Part shown: positions 1 to 10,000 of the stretch, piece by piece | Numbering within the stretch: the stretch's first letter is position 1 | Layout of the letters: each line of letters starts with the position of its first letter | From: Candidatus Aminicenantota bacterium | Lineage (GTDB): Bacteria > Acidobacteriota > Aminicenantia > UBA2199 | Direction: 5' to 3' | Assembly (NCBI GenBank): GCA_020355945.1 | Contig: CP070627.1 | Coordinates: forward strand, 4,950,826-4,970,640 | DNA length: 19,815 nucleotides | Position numbers and translations under genes: made by a program | Notes under the pieces: generated by a model | What the model saw: the letters and a program-made list of their open reading frames with translations, nothing else | The model's database searches: none | Told to the model about the DNA's origin: nothing

Positions 1-56
1 GGGGGTCCAGGGGGGGCAGTTTTTACAAAAAGCGCCCCCCCTGGCCGCCGGAGGCA
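1..56. repeat. GC-rich palindromic element, copy 1 (in frame, left part cut)
   Basis: An 11-bp arm CCAGGGGGGGC (7-17) pairs perfectly with GCCCCCCCTGG (34-44). The loop holds a smaller TTTTT/AAAAA pair. The element encodes GAVFTKSAPP just before the A7 motif of the first A domain. Copies 2 and 3 share its sequence. Confidence 0.85.
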
Positions 57-3000
57 AAAGATATACAAAACCGGTGATTTGGCGCGGTGGTTAGCTGATG
101 GGAATATTGAATTTCTAGGCCGGATTGATTTACAGGTCAAGATCAGGGGGTTTCGCATCGAATTGGGAGAAATCGAAGCCCGGTTATTAACACATGATTT
201 GATCAAAGAGGCGGTGGTCATCGACTTATGGACAGATAGCGGAGAAAAGTATTTATGCGTCTATATCGTATCCCAGGAACCTATTGATGTATCTGAAGTG
301 AAGGACTTTCTTTCAACTGGTTTGCCTGATTACATGATACCTTCTTATGTTGTGCCAATAGATAAAATTCCACTTACCATCAGTGGTAAAGTGGATAGAA
401 AATCGCTGCCAGCGCCTGGGTTTATTGGGTCTGAGGAATATGCCGCACCAGGTACTGAAATCCAAAAGAAATTAGCAGCAATATGGTCAGAGGTGCTTCA
501 TATTGACAAGACCAATATCGGTATTCATTCCAACTTTTTTGACCTGGGGGGCCATTCATTAAAAGCGACGATACTGACGGCAAAGATTCATAAGGAATTG
601 AATGTAAAAGTGCCGTTGGCAGAAGTATTTAAGCATCAGACCATAAAAGGATTGTCATGGTATATCGGGGACCTGGAAGAAAACCTATATGCCGGTATAG
701 AACCTGTAGAGAAGCGGGAGTATTATGCGCTGTCATCAGCCCAGAAGCGGCTCTATTTCCTCCAGCAATTAGACCTTGAGAGCACCACTTACAATATGCC
801 GTTGATTTTACCGCTGGGTAAAGATTTAGAGAAAGATAAGCTTGAATTGACATTAAAGAGATTAATCGCCAGGCATGAGAGTTTACGGACATCCTTTGAG
901 TGCGTGAACGAAGAACCGGTACAGAGGATCCAGGGAACAAATTACAAATTACAAATTACAAATTACAAGAAAATTACAAACTCTAAATTACAAATTACAA
1001 ACATAATCAAAGATTTCATAAGGCCGTTTGATTTGTCTCAGGCTCCGTTAGTGCGTTCAGGTCTTATCAAACTTCCCGGGGGGCATCATATCTGGATGGT
1101 GGATATGCATCATATTATATCAGACGGGACCTCTCATATGATTCTTGCCGACGATTTTATGGCCTTGTACAGCGGGAAGGAATTGAAGCCGCTTCAGCTT
1201 CATTACAAGGATTTTTCCCAATGGCAGAATCGTTTATTTGCGAGCGGTGAGCTCAAAGCCCAGGAGGACTACTGGCTGGAATTGTTTTCCGGTGAGATTC
1301 CCAGGTTGGAACTGCCCATTGATTTTAAACGGCCCGAGGTATTTACCTTTGAAGGCAGCAGGTATGCATTTATGCTGGAGAGGGAAGACGCTTTAGCGTT
1401 TAAAGCATTGGGTAACAAGAATGGGGCGACGCTTTATATGAATTTTCTTGCTGCCTTGAATACACTTTTTTATAAGTACACGGGCCAGACAGATATTATT
1501 ATCGGTGGTGTTATTGCTGGCCGACCCCATGCCGACCTTTATTACATCATCGGTATGTTTGTCAATACCCTGGCCATGAGGAACACCCTCAAAGGAGAAA
1601 AAACCTATGAATCCTTTTTGAAAGGAGTGGCTGCCAATAGTATAAAAGCGTTTGACAACCAGGACGTGCAATTCGAGGGATTGGTAGATAAACTCAACCT
1701 TGAGAGAGACACCTCCAGGAATCCTTTATTTGATATTACCATGGTGGTTCAGAATTTCAGGATGCCGGGCCAAAGGGACCTGGAAAGTGAAAATAATCAA
1801 CAGTGGGAGGTGTTACCCTTAGCGGATGAAGATTCTCCTGTCATCGACTATAAAACCACCACTGCCAAATTTGATATGACATTCCTGGTTCATGAAATTG
1901 GAGACGATATTTATGTCAATATCGAGTACTATACCGGTATATTCGAAGAAGAGACCATCCACCGCCTGGAGTCACATTTTAAACAGGTGATTAAAGCGGT
2001 CATTAATGATCCTTTGATAAACTTAAAAGATATTGAAATTATTTCACCGGAAGAGAAAGAAGAGATACTTTATACCTTTAATGATACGGCCCGGGATTAT
2101 CCAGGGGATAAAACCATTGACCGATTATTTGAAGAACAGGTGGAGAGAAGCCCGGACCGAGCAGCACTGATAGGGAATTGTCAATTGTCAATTGTCAATT
2201 GTCAATTGTCAACGGAAATTTTAGTCACTTACCAGGAATTAAATGAGAAATCCCATCAACTGGCGCAGGCGTTAAAAGAAAAAGGTGTCCGGCCTGATAC
2301 CATTGTTGCTATTATAGAGGGACGAACCCTGGAGATGATTATCGGTTTATTAGGGATATTAAAAGCAGGCGGCGCCTATTTACCTATTGATCCCCAATAC
2401 CCGGAAGAACGAAAAAAATACATGCTGGCAGAAAGTGGAGCAACGTTTGCCCTTGATGCGATCTCCTCAACCTCAACCTTAACCTTAACCTCAACCTCAA
2501 CCTGCCAGGTTAGTCCTGCTCACCTGGCTTACGTTCTCTACACTTCCGGCACCACAGGGCAACCTAAAGGTGTCATGGTGGAGCACCAAAATGTGGTGCG
2601 GCTGGTGAAGAATACCAATTATGTGGAATTTAATCCCAGGGACCGCATATTACAAACCGGTGCCCTGGATTTCGACGCCTCCACCTTCGAGATATGGGGG
2701 GCACTATTAAACGGTTTAACGTTGTGTTTAATTCCTAAGGAGGAGATCATTTCAGCCAGACACTTGAAGGAAAATATACGAAAAAATAATATTACCATCT
2801 TGTGGATGACCTCACCTCTGTTCAATCAAATGGTGGAAGAGGATGTGGAGATTTTTTCAGGGTTAAGGCATTTCCTGGTGGGGGGTGATGTGCTGTCTCC
2901 CCGCCACATCAACATGCTGAAAAAACGGTTTCCCGGTTTGAAGGTAACCAATGGCTATGGCCCCACTGAAAATACTACCTTTTCCACCACTTTATTAATA

Positions 3001-6000
3001 GATAAGGAATACACTGAAGCCATCCCCATTGGAACACCTATTGCCAATTCCACGGTCTATATCGTGGATAATGCAGGTCATGTCCGGCCAAAGGGTTTAC
3101 CGGGTGAGATTTGGGTGGGAGGTGACGGTGTTTCTCGCGGCTACCTCAACAATCCGGAGTTAACAGCAGAGAAATTTGACCATGATAGAAAAACCGCCGG
3201 AGGCAAATTGTACAAAACCGGTGATTTGGCGCGGTGGCTGGCTGATGGAAATATCCAATTCCTGGGCAGAATCGATAACCAGGTAAAAATAAGAGGCTTC
3301 AGGGTTGAATTGGAAGAAATCGAAAATCAATTATCCAATCATGAAAAAGTCAAAGAGGCAGTGGTATTGGCAAAAGGAGAAAACAGCCCGGAAAAATATC
3401 TCTGTGCTTATGTTGTTCCTGGTACCGTTGATGTAGAGGAGTTAAAGGACTATCTATCCCATCGCGTGCCCCATTATATGGTGCCTGCTTTTTTTACCCC
3501 ATTGGAAAAATTTCCGTTGACCTCTAGTGGGAAAATGGACAGGCAAGCATTGGCGCGGATGGGTGAATTTCACCGGCCCACTGATTCCATTGATGCGGCA
3601 CCCAAAACCCGGTTGGAGAAACTCATTGCCAACACCTGGAAAGAAGCGCTTAACCTGGAAGAGGTTGGCTTATTGGATAATTTTTTCGATATCGGGGGAA
3701 ATTCCATTAATCTTTTGAAAGTGCACCGTAAATTGGAGAAAGCTCTAGAGATGGATATCCCTATTGTAAAATTTTTTGAATATTCCACGATTCGTTCCCT
3801 GGCTGTTTATTTGAGGCAGGACATTGTAGGGGAGGAAGAGAAAACCGAAAGAGAGGACCAATTAAACTTAGACCTGCTCTCCGGTCCGGGAGAAGCTGTG
3901 AATAATGTGGGTACAGCAGTTATTGGTATGGCAGGGGTGTTTCCCGGGGCAAAAGACATCCATGAATTCTGGGAAAATTTAAAAAATGGTGTTGAGTCTG
4001 TTACTTTTTTTACAGATGAGGAATTGGCCAGGGTTGGTATTCCTGCTGAACTATTGGAGGATCCCAATTATGTAAGAGCCAAAGGAGCCATCGATGGAGC
4101 GGAATATTTTGATGGGTTCTTTTTTGACTATACCCCGAAGGAAGCTACCATTATGGACCCGCAGGTGCGAATATTCCATGAGTGTGTCTGGCATGCATTG
4201 GAAGATGCCGGGTATAATCCGTTTTCCTATCCTAAGCGGATTGGTCTTTATGCGGGTTCAACGTCTAATATTTACTGGGAAGCGCTGACCATGTTTTCCA
4301 GTGCGGGTCGTTTTTTCAGTGGGGTCCAGGGGACGCTGCTGAGAAATCGAGATTTCATGTGCACCCGCATCTCTTACAAATTAAATTTGAAGGGTCCCAG
4401 TTTCAGTGTACAAACCGCCTGTTCCACTTCCCTGGTGGCCATTCACCTGGCGGTTCAGGGCTTGTTAAATAGGGAATGTGAAATGGCAGTGGCGGGAGGT
4501 GTAACCATAACCGCTCTGCAAACAGTAGGCTATTACTACCAGGAAGGAATGATTGAATCCCCTGATGGTCACTGCCGAGCCTTTGACGCCAATGCCAGGG
4601 GGTTGGTAGGAGGAAATGGAGCAGGCGTTGTGGTATTGAAACGTTATGAAGACGCCATTGCAAACGGAGACCATATATATGCCATTATTAAGGGCTCTGC
4701 CATTAATAACGACGGACTGCGGAAAGTGGGTTACACCGCCCCTAGTGTAGAGGGCCAGGCAGAGGTCATCCGTGCGGCTCAATACATGGCAGGGATTGAA
4801 CCTGGAAGTATTACCTATGTGGAAGCCCACGGCACCGGGACTGAGCTGGGAGACCCGGTGGAAATAGAAGCCTTGAAAAAAGCATTTACTACCGATAAAA
4901 GGGGCTGGCAGCCCTACCCTATTAAAAAATTCTGTGGTATCGGCTCAGTAAAAACCAATGTAGGGCACCTGGATGCAGCCGCCGGTGTAACCAGTTTTAT
5001 CAAAACCGTATTAGCCCTAAAACACCGGTTAATCCCCCCTACCCTTCATTTTAAAACCCCTAACCCGAAACTGGGTATAGAGAATTCTCCTTTTTATGTG
5101 GTTTCCCGGTTGACAGAGTGGAAGGTGGATGGACATCCGCGCCGGGCCGGGGTCAGTTCATTGGGAATCGGCGGGACCAATGCGCATGTAATACTGGAAG
5201 AAGCCCCTATTGCGCAAGGCGCAGAGCGCACGGCGCACGGCGCATTAAGTCAAGGTAGGGGTGGGGTTTCCCCGCCTACAAAATCAAGGGAATATCAATT
5301 AATTCTCCTCTCTGCAAAAACCAAATCCGCATTGGATAAGGTTACTCAAAACCTGGTGAACCATTTCAACAACAATTCGAGTATTCATCTTAAGGATGCC
5401 GTTTATACCCTCCAGGTGGGTCGAAACCCCTTGCCATATAGGAAAATGGTGGTATGCACCACTGTAAACGATGTGGTGGAGGCATTGTCTGCAATACCCA
5501 AAAGTAAACAAAAACGCGCCCAAACCTTTTTTACTAAAACAGAAAACCCACCGGCCATATTTATTTTCTCTGGCCAGGGTTCCCAGTATGTGAACATGGG
5601 ATTGGGATTGTACCAAACCCAACCGGTGTTCCGTGAAGAGATGCACCGATGTTTTGATATTGCGAAATCCATTATGGGTTATGATCTAAAAGAGATTCTT
5701 TATCCTGGTGATTCGGTGAGTAAGGTGAGTGAGGAAAGCAGTGTGGGTTCTGACAAAAGCAGCCAAACTGTCGTCATACAGTTGTTGATTTTCATCTTTG
5801 AATATGCATTGGCAGCATTGTTAATGAAATGGGGAATTGGGCCCACAGCAATGATGGGGTACAGCCTGGGGGAATATGCTGCTGCTTGTATATCCGGGGT
5901 TCTTTCCCTGGAAGATGCCTTAAGGCTGGTGGCAGCCAGGGGAGAATTGATCCAAACCACACCCGAAGGTGCCATGTTAAGTGTTCCCCTTAAGGAAAAA

Positions 6001-7053
6001 GAAATAAAACCACTGTTAAATAAAGATCTATCATTGGCCATTGTTAACGGCCCCTCCTGTGTTGTGGCCGGTTCGACTGCTGCCATCAATGCCTTTGAAA
6101 ACCAAATGAAAAAAAAGAGATTATTATGTACCCGGATAAATATTTCTCATGCCATCCATTCCCTATTGATGCATCCCCTTCGAGAAAAATTTGAAAACAA
6201 AGTAAAAGAAGTAAAATTGAATAGGCCCCGGATCCCTTTCATATCTAATGTAAGCGGTGATTGGCTTACTGGTGAGGAAGCAGTGGACCCCCACTATTGG
6301 GCAGAACAATTGTGTGCCCCTGTCAGGTTCTCTGATGGCATCAACCAATTATTAAAAGAGGAAAATGCGATTTTTATCGAAATAGGGCCTGGAAGGGTTC
6401 TGGGTAACATCATCCGGCAGCACCCGGATAAGAAACCCGGTCAAATGGTGCTCAATCTTGCCAGGCATCAACAGGAGAAGGTGTCGGATGATTATCTCTT
6501 ATTACGGGCTATCGGGCAGTTGTGGCTTTACGGTAAAGAAATCGATTGGCCAGGATTTTATCCGGGAGAGAAGAGATACCGACTGCCTTTGCCCACCTAT
6601 CCCTTTGAAAGCAAGCGTTACTGGATTGATGAAGACATTTTCAAAGAGGTGCCAGGTTTGCAGCCCCTGGTAAAGGACCAGGAGCCGGATTCCGCTGAAG
6701 AGGTGTTAGAACCCGGCCAGCCCCCTGGACCACCTGGGGTCGCCCCGGAGGAAGAGGAAGAATATGAAGCCCCTCGCAATGAATTGGAACAAAATATTGC
6801 CAATATATGGCAAGAATTCCTGGGATTCGAGAAAATAGGCATTTATGATAACTTTTTCCATTTAAATGGAGATTCCTTAACCGCTACCCAACTCATTACC
6901 CGGATCAAGGAATTATATCCTGTGGACGTCACCATGCAGGATTTCTTTGAAGAACCCACCATCGCCCATCTGGCCCAGGTGATCAAAAAATTGTTAATCG
7001 AAAAGATAAAAAATCTCTCCCCGGAAGAGAAAAAAAAGCTGACCAAACACTGA
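1..7053 (+). CDS. Hybrid NRPS-PKS megasynthase, 5'-truncated: (A)-PCP-C-A-PCP-KS-AT-ACP
   Basis: The frame is open from base 1, so the gene starts outside the window; the TTG at 79 is an internal Leu of the A7 motif YKTGDLARW. Residue numbers here count from that Leu. Domains in order: A-domain tail (A8 GRIDLQVKIRGFRIELGEIE, A10 PLTISGKVDRKSLP); PCP with LGGHS (Ser160); C with HHIISDG (nt 1108-1128), LCL-like; complete A (YTSGTTGQPKGV, GYGPTE), code read as D-A-F-W-L-G-G-T-F-K, valine-like; PCP with IGGNS (Ser1209); KS with TACSTS (Cys1448), HGTGT (His1584) and KTNVGH (His1630); AT with GYSLG (Ser1929) and HAIH near residue 2027, which points to malonyl-CoA; ACP with NGDS (Ser2266). No KR, DH, ER or methyltransferase lies between AT and ACP, so a beta-ketone should remain. 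A Pro/Glu-rich linker precedes the ACP. The charged C-terminal helix may dock with the next protein. Several repeats lie in frame inside this gene and are listed separately. Confidence 0.96.
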   Translation, partial: GGPGGAVFTKSAPPGRRRQKIYKTGDLARWLADGNIEFLGRIDLQVKIRGFRIELGEIEARLLTHDLIKEAVVIDLWTDSGEKYLCVYIVSQEPIDVSEVKDFLSTGLPDYMIPSYVVPIDKIPLTISGKVDRKSLPAPGFIGSEEYAAPGTEIQKKLAAIWSEVLHIDKTNIGIHSNFFDLGGHSLKATILTAKIHKELNVKVPLAEVFKHQTIKGLSWYIGDLEENLYAGIEPVEKREYYALSSAQKRLYFLQQLDLESTTYNMPLILPLGKDLEKDKLELTLKRLIARHESLRTSFECVNEEPVQRIQGTNYKLQITNYKKITNSKLQITNIIKDFIRPFDLSQAPLVRSGLIKLPGGHHIWMVDMHHIISDGTSHMILADDFMALYSGKELKPLQLHYKDFSQWQNRLFASGELKAQEDYWLELFSGEIPRLELPIDFKRPEVFTFEGSRYAFMLEREDALAFKALGNKNGATLYMNFLAALNTLFYKYTGQTDIIIGGVIAGRPHADLYYIIGMFVNTLAMRNTLKGEKTYESFLKGVAANSIKAFDNQDVQFEGLVDKLNLERDTSRNPLFDITMVVQNFRMPGQRDLESENNQQWEVLPLADEDSPVIDYKTTTAKFDMTFLVHEIGDDIYVNIEYYTGIFEEETIHRLESHFKQVIKAVINDPLINLKDIEIISPEEKEEILYTFNDTARDYPGDKTIDRLFEEQVERSPDRAALIGNCQLSIVNCQLSTEILVTYQELNEKSHQLAQALKEKGVRPDTIVAIIEGRTLEMIIGLLGILKAGGAYLPIDPQYPEERKKYMLAESGATFALDAISSTSTLTLTSTSTCQVSPAHLAYVLYTSGTTGQPKGVMVEHQNVVRLVKNTNYVEFNPRDRILQTGALDFDASTFEIWGALLNGLTLCLIPKEEIISARHLKENIRKNNITILWMTSPLFNQMVEEDVEIFSGLRHFLVGGDVLSPRHINMLKKRFPGLKVTNGYGPTENTTFSTTLLIDKEYTEAIPIGTPIANSTVYIVDNAGHVRPKGLPGEIWVGGDGVSRGYLNNPELTAEKFDHDRKTAGGKLYKTGDLARWLADGNIQFLGRIDNQVKIRGFRVELEEIENQLSNHEKVKEAVVLAKGENSPEKYLCAYVVPGTVDVEELKDYLSHRVPHYMVPAFFTPLEKFPLTSSGKMDRQALARMGEFHRPTDSIDAAPKTRLEKLIANTWKEALNLEEVGLLDNFFDIGGNSINLLKVHRKLEKALEMDIPIVKFFEYSTIRSLAVYLRQDIVGEEEKTEREDQLNLDLLSGPGEAVNNVGTAVIGMAGVFPGAKDIHEFWENLKNGVESVTFFTDEELARVGIPAELLEDPNYVRAKGAIDGAEYFDGFFFDYTPKEATIMDPQVRIFHECVWHALEDAGYNPFSYPKRIGLYAGSTSNIYWEALTMFSSAGRFFSGVQGTLLRNRDFMCTRISYKLNLKGPSFSVQTACSTSLVAIHLAVQGLLNRECEMAVAGGVTITALQTVGYYYQEGMIESPDGHCRAFDANARGLVGGNGAGVVVLKRYEDAIANGDHIYAIIKGSAINNDGLRKVGYTAPSVEGQAEVIRAAQYMAGIEPGSITYVEAHGTGTELGDPVEIEALKKAFTTDKRGWQPYPIKKFCGIGSVKTNVGHLDAAAGVTSFIKTVLALKHRLIPPTLHFKTPNPKLGIENSPFYVVSRLTEWKVDGHPRRAGVSSLGIGGTNAHVILEEAPIAQGAERTAHGALSQGRGGVSPPTKSREYQLILLSAKTKSALDKVTQNLVNHFNNNSSIHLKDAVYTLQVGRNPLPYRKMVVCTTVNDVVEALSAIPKSKQKRAQTFFTKTENPPAIFIFSGQGSQYVNMGLGLYQTQPVFREEMHRCFDIAKSIMGYDLKEILYPGDSVSKVSEESSVGSDKSSQTVVIQLLIFIFEYALAALLMKWGIGPTAMMGYSLGEYAAACISGVLSLEDALRLVAARGELIQTTPEGAMLSVPLKEKEIKPLLNKDLSLAIVNGPSCVVAGSTAAINAFENQMKKKRLLCTRINISHAIHSLLMHPLREKFENKVKEVKLNRPRIPFISNVSGDWLTGEEAVDPHYWAEQLCAPVRFSDGINQLLKEENAIFIEIGPGRVLGNIIRQHPDKKPGQMVLNLARHQQEKVSDDYLLLRAIGQLWLYGKEIDWPGFYPGEKRYRLPLPTYPFESKRYWIDEDIFKEVPGLQPLVKDQEPDSAEEVLEPGQPPGPPGVAPEEEEEYEAPRNELEQNIANIWQEFLGFEKIGIYDNFFHLNGDSLTATQLITRIKELYPVDVTMQDFFEEPTIAHLAQVIKKLLIEKIKNLSPEEKKKLTKH
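937..1001. repeat. In-frame heptamer tandem repeat (ACAAATT)n in a C domain
   Basis: Four perfect ACAAATT units (937-964) are followed by decayed copies up to 1001. With a 7-bp unit, three units make a 7-codon period, giving the repeated residues KLQITNY. The tract lies between VQRI and DFIRPFDL of the C domain, the same loop that holds palindromic copy 3 in the third synthase. Confidence 0.9.
2176..2212. repeat. In-frame heptamer tandem repeat (GTCAATT)n, A domain of first synthase
   Basis: Four full GTCAATT units (2180-2207) with partial units at both ends. The tract encodes NCQLSIVNCQLS and sits just before VTYQELN at the start of the A domain. A nearly identical tract occupies the same place in the second synthase. 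Confidence 0.92.
2465..2500. repeat. In-frame hexamer tandem repeat (CCTYAA)6
   Basis: Six consecutive units, CCTCAA or CCTTAA, encode alternating Ser-Thr and Leu-Thr. The tract is in the A-domain loop before the YTSGTTGQPKGV phosphate-binding motif. Confidence 0.88.
5212..5246. repeat. In-frame heptamer repeat, GCGCANN x5, in the KS-AT linker
   Basis: Five consecutive 7-bp units share GCGCA (GCGCAAG, GCGCAGA, GCGCACG, GCGCACG, GCGCATT). They encode AQGAERTAHGAL between the end of the KS (GGTNAHVILEEAP) and the AT. Confidence 0.82.
5255..5279. repeat. Palindrome in the KS-AT linker
   Basis: GTAGG...GGGG-TTT-CCCC...CCTAC is an imperfect hairpin of 25 bases directly after the GCGCANN repeat. 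It encodes GRGGVSPPT within the linker. It is a different family from the CCAGGGGGGC element. Confidence 0.75.
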
Positions 7054-7054
7054 T

Positions 7055-7062
7055 AAGGAAGG
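7055..7062 (+). promoter_or_regulatory. Ribosome binding site of the second synthase gene
   Basis: AAGGAAGG lies six bases before ATG 7069 and directly after the TGA of the first synthase. It supports that start and a shared transcript. Confidence 0.8.
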
Positions 7063-7068
7063 TATACG

Positions 7069-10000
7069 ATGTCACATAAAGAAGAAACATTTGCATTTGA
7101 GCAGGAAGAACTTTCTGCTGAAGAGAGCGCACTGCTGGCACAGATGTTAAAAGGAGATTTTTCAGGCCAATTGAAAGAGCCTGAAATTCCCAGGCGTGAG
7201 GTATTTTCTCCGGTGCCGTTGTCCTTTGGTCAGCGTCGGCTGTGGATTTTAGATCAATTGGTGCCTGGTAGTGCGTTTTATAATATTCCCCTGGTGTATC
7301 GGTTGGAAGGTGAGTTTGACACATCAGCCTTTGAGCGAAGTATTAATGAAATTGTCCGCCGCCATGAGTCCTTACGAACCATTTTTGGCACGGAGAACGA
7401 GGAACCGGTCCAGGTAATTTTGCCAGAAATGAAGATAGATGTACCGATTATCTCATTGGAACATTTATCCGGTCTGGAGCAAGAAGAGGAGATCTTGCGA
7501 TTGGCCAGTAAAGAGGCTGTGAAGCCCTTTGATCTATCCAAAGGGCCGTTGATGCGAGTGACCCTGCTGCGACTGGGGCCTCAACACCATGTGTTACTGT
7601 ATACCACCCACCATATTGCTTCTGATACCTGGTCCACAGAGAATTTTATTCAAGAGTTAGTAACCCTTTATTCGGGGTTTTTATCCGGAAAGCTATCACC
7701 ATTAGAGAAACTTCGGGTTCAATACCCGGATTTTGCTCTTTGGCAGCAGCAGCGGATGCAAGGTGAGTTATTGGAAAAGCAGTTTTCTTATTGGCGTGAG
7801 ATGCTTGGCACAGACATCCCTATCCTGGAATTACCCGCTGACCGCCAGCGCCCTGCTGTGCAAACTTACAGCGGCGATACCCAGTCTTTTGTACTGGAGG
7901 AAAGTTTGTATGAAAAGGTTATAGCACTGGCCTTTCGCATGGAATGCAGCTTGTTTATGTTCCTGTTAGCAGCCCTTAATGTCCTGTTTTATCGCTATTG
8001 CGGCCAGGAGGATATCCTGGTAGGCTCTCCCATTGCCAACCGCACCCGGAAAGAAATTGAAGGTCTCATCGGGTATTTTTCCAATACATTGGTGTTCCGG
8101 ACCGATCTCTCCGGGAACCCCAGCTTTCGCCAGTTGCTGGAACGGGTACGTAAGGTAACCTCAGAAGCTTATGATAACCAGGATATACCCTTTGAAAAAC
8201 TGGTGGAAGAATTTCAACCGGAACGATATATGAGCCTTACTCCCTTGTTCCAGGTGATGTTGGTGCTTCAAAACGTGCCCAAACAGCAGGTTAATTTACC
8301 CGGGCAGGGCTTTTCCATAAGCTCCATTTCCGTTCATAACAAAACATGTAAATTCGATTTATGGATATCCATCACACAGTTGGGCAAAATATTGAGTGGG
8401 GTTATTGAATATAATTCCGATATATTTATCGCTTTCACTATTAAACGCCTAATCAACCATTTTGAGATATTACTGAAAGGCATCGTCCAGGAGCCTGATG
8501 GGCGAATTAATGATTTCCCTATTCTATCGCCAGAAGAAAGAAAGCAATTATTGATGGATTGGAATAATACCGAAAAGGAATATTCTATTCGCTGCATTCA
8601 TCATATGTTCGACGAGCAGGTAGAGAAAACGCCGGAACATTTGGCCCTAAAGGGGAATGGTCAATTGTCAATTGTCAATTGTCAATTGTCAACGGAAAAG
8701 GAGCCCTTCGGGCGGATTTTAAACGCCTTTGGCGGAATGCATCTTACTTACAGGGAATTGAATGAAAAATCCGGCCAATTGGCTTGTTTGTTGAGAGCAA
8801 AGGGTGTTCAAGAGGATACGATTGTGGGTATCATGGCGGAGCGCTCTATAGAAATGGTGATTGGTTTGCTGGGCATTTTGAAAGCTGGCGGCGCCTATTT
8901 ACCCCTGGACCCGGAATACCCGGAAGAGCGCATTCATTACATTTTAAAAGACAGCGGTGCTGAAATTCTATTAAAAGACAATGATTTTACGCCGGAGGCG
9001 TTTACAACCTGCCCGAAGGGCACCTCTTCGTTTGGAATTTGGAATTTGGAATTTGGAATTTCCCCCAGGGGGGGCCAATTGGCCTACGTCATCTACACTT
9101 CCGGTTCTACCGGCAGACCCAAAGGGGTAATGATATCCCATGCTGGTATTTGCAATCGCCTTTTGTGGATGCAGGAGACCTACCGCTTGACTCCTGATGA
9201 TCGGGTTCTGCAAAAGACACCGTTTGGTTTTGATGTCTCTGTATGGGAATTTTTCTTGCCCTTGTTAAATGGTGCGGGGCTGGTGATGGCTGTGCCTGGG
9301 GGGCATAAAGACAGTGCTTACCTGGTGGAAGTGATTAGTAAAGAGAAAATTACCACCATGCATTTTGTCCCTTCTATGCTGAATGTATTTCTTGAGGAGC
9401 CTGAGATTTCGCAGATTCGTTCATTAAAGCGGGTGATTTGCAGTGGTGAAGCACTGCCGTTTGAATACTTAGAACGGTTTTTTGCATATTTTGACGGCCA
9501 TTCGGGTGTGGAGCTGCATAACCTGTACGGTCCTACGGAAGCCTCGGTAGACGTCACCTCCTGGCCATGTAATCGGGGTTTGAGCCGGAAAGTGATTCCC
9601 ATTGGTCGTCCTATTGCCAATACGCAAATATATATACTGGACCGAAACTCAAATCTTGTTCCTATCGGTGTTCCTGGTGAACTCCACATCGGCGGCATCC
9701 AGTTGGCCAGGGGGTATTTGAACAACCCGGAATTGACCAATGATAAATTCTTAATCATAAATTATAAATTAAAAACGGTTAACAAAAGTTTTTGCGGGGG
9801 GTCCAGGGGGGCAGTTTTTTCAAAAAGAGCCCCCCTGGTCGCCGAAGGCAATAAGATATATAGAACAGGTGATTTGGCGCGGTGGTTGTCGGATGGGACG
9901 ATTGAGTTTTTAGGGCGTTTGGATTTCCAGGTGAAGGTCAGGGGATTCCGCATTGAATTGGGGGAAATTGAATCTACTTTAAGGAAGCACGACGCCCTCC

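Noticed and set aside
937..1001. Possible CRISPR array or minisatellite outside genes
   Set aside because: The units are 7 bp with no spacers and are read in frame within a C domain.
4320..4335. GGGGTCCAGGGG, resembling the start of the palindromic element
   Set aside because: It encodes conserved KS sequence (SGVQGTLL), has no matching second arm and none of the element's flanks.
4403..6842. Open frames on the minus strand opposite the first synthase
   Set aside because: They lie opposite strongly conserved KS and AT sequence and have no recognisable domains.
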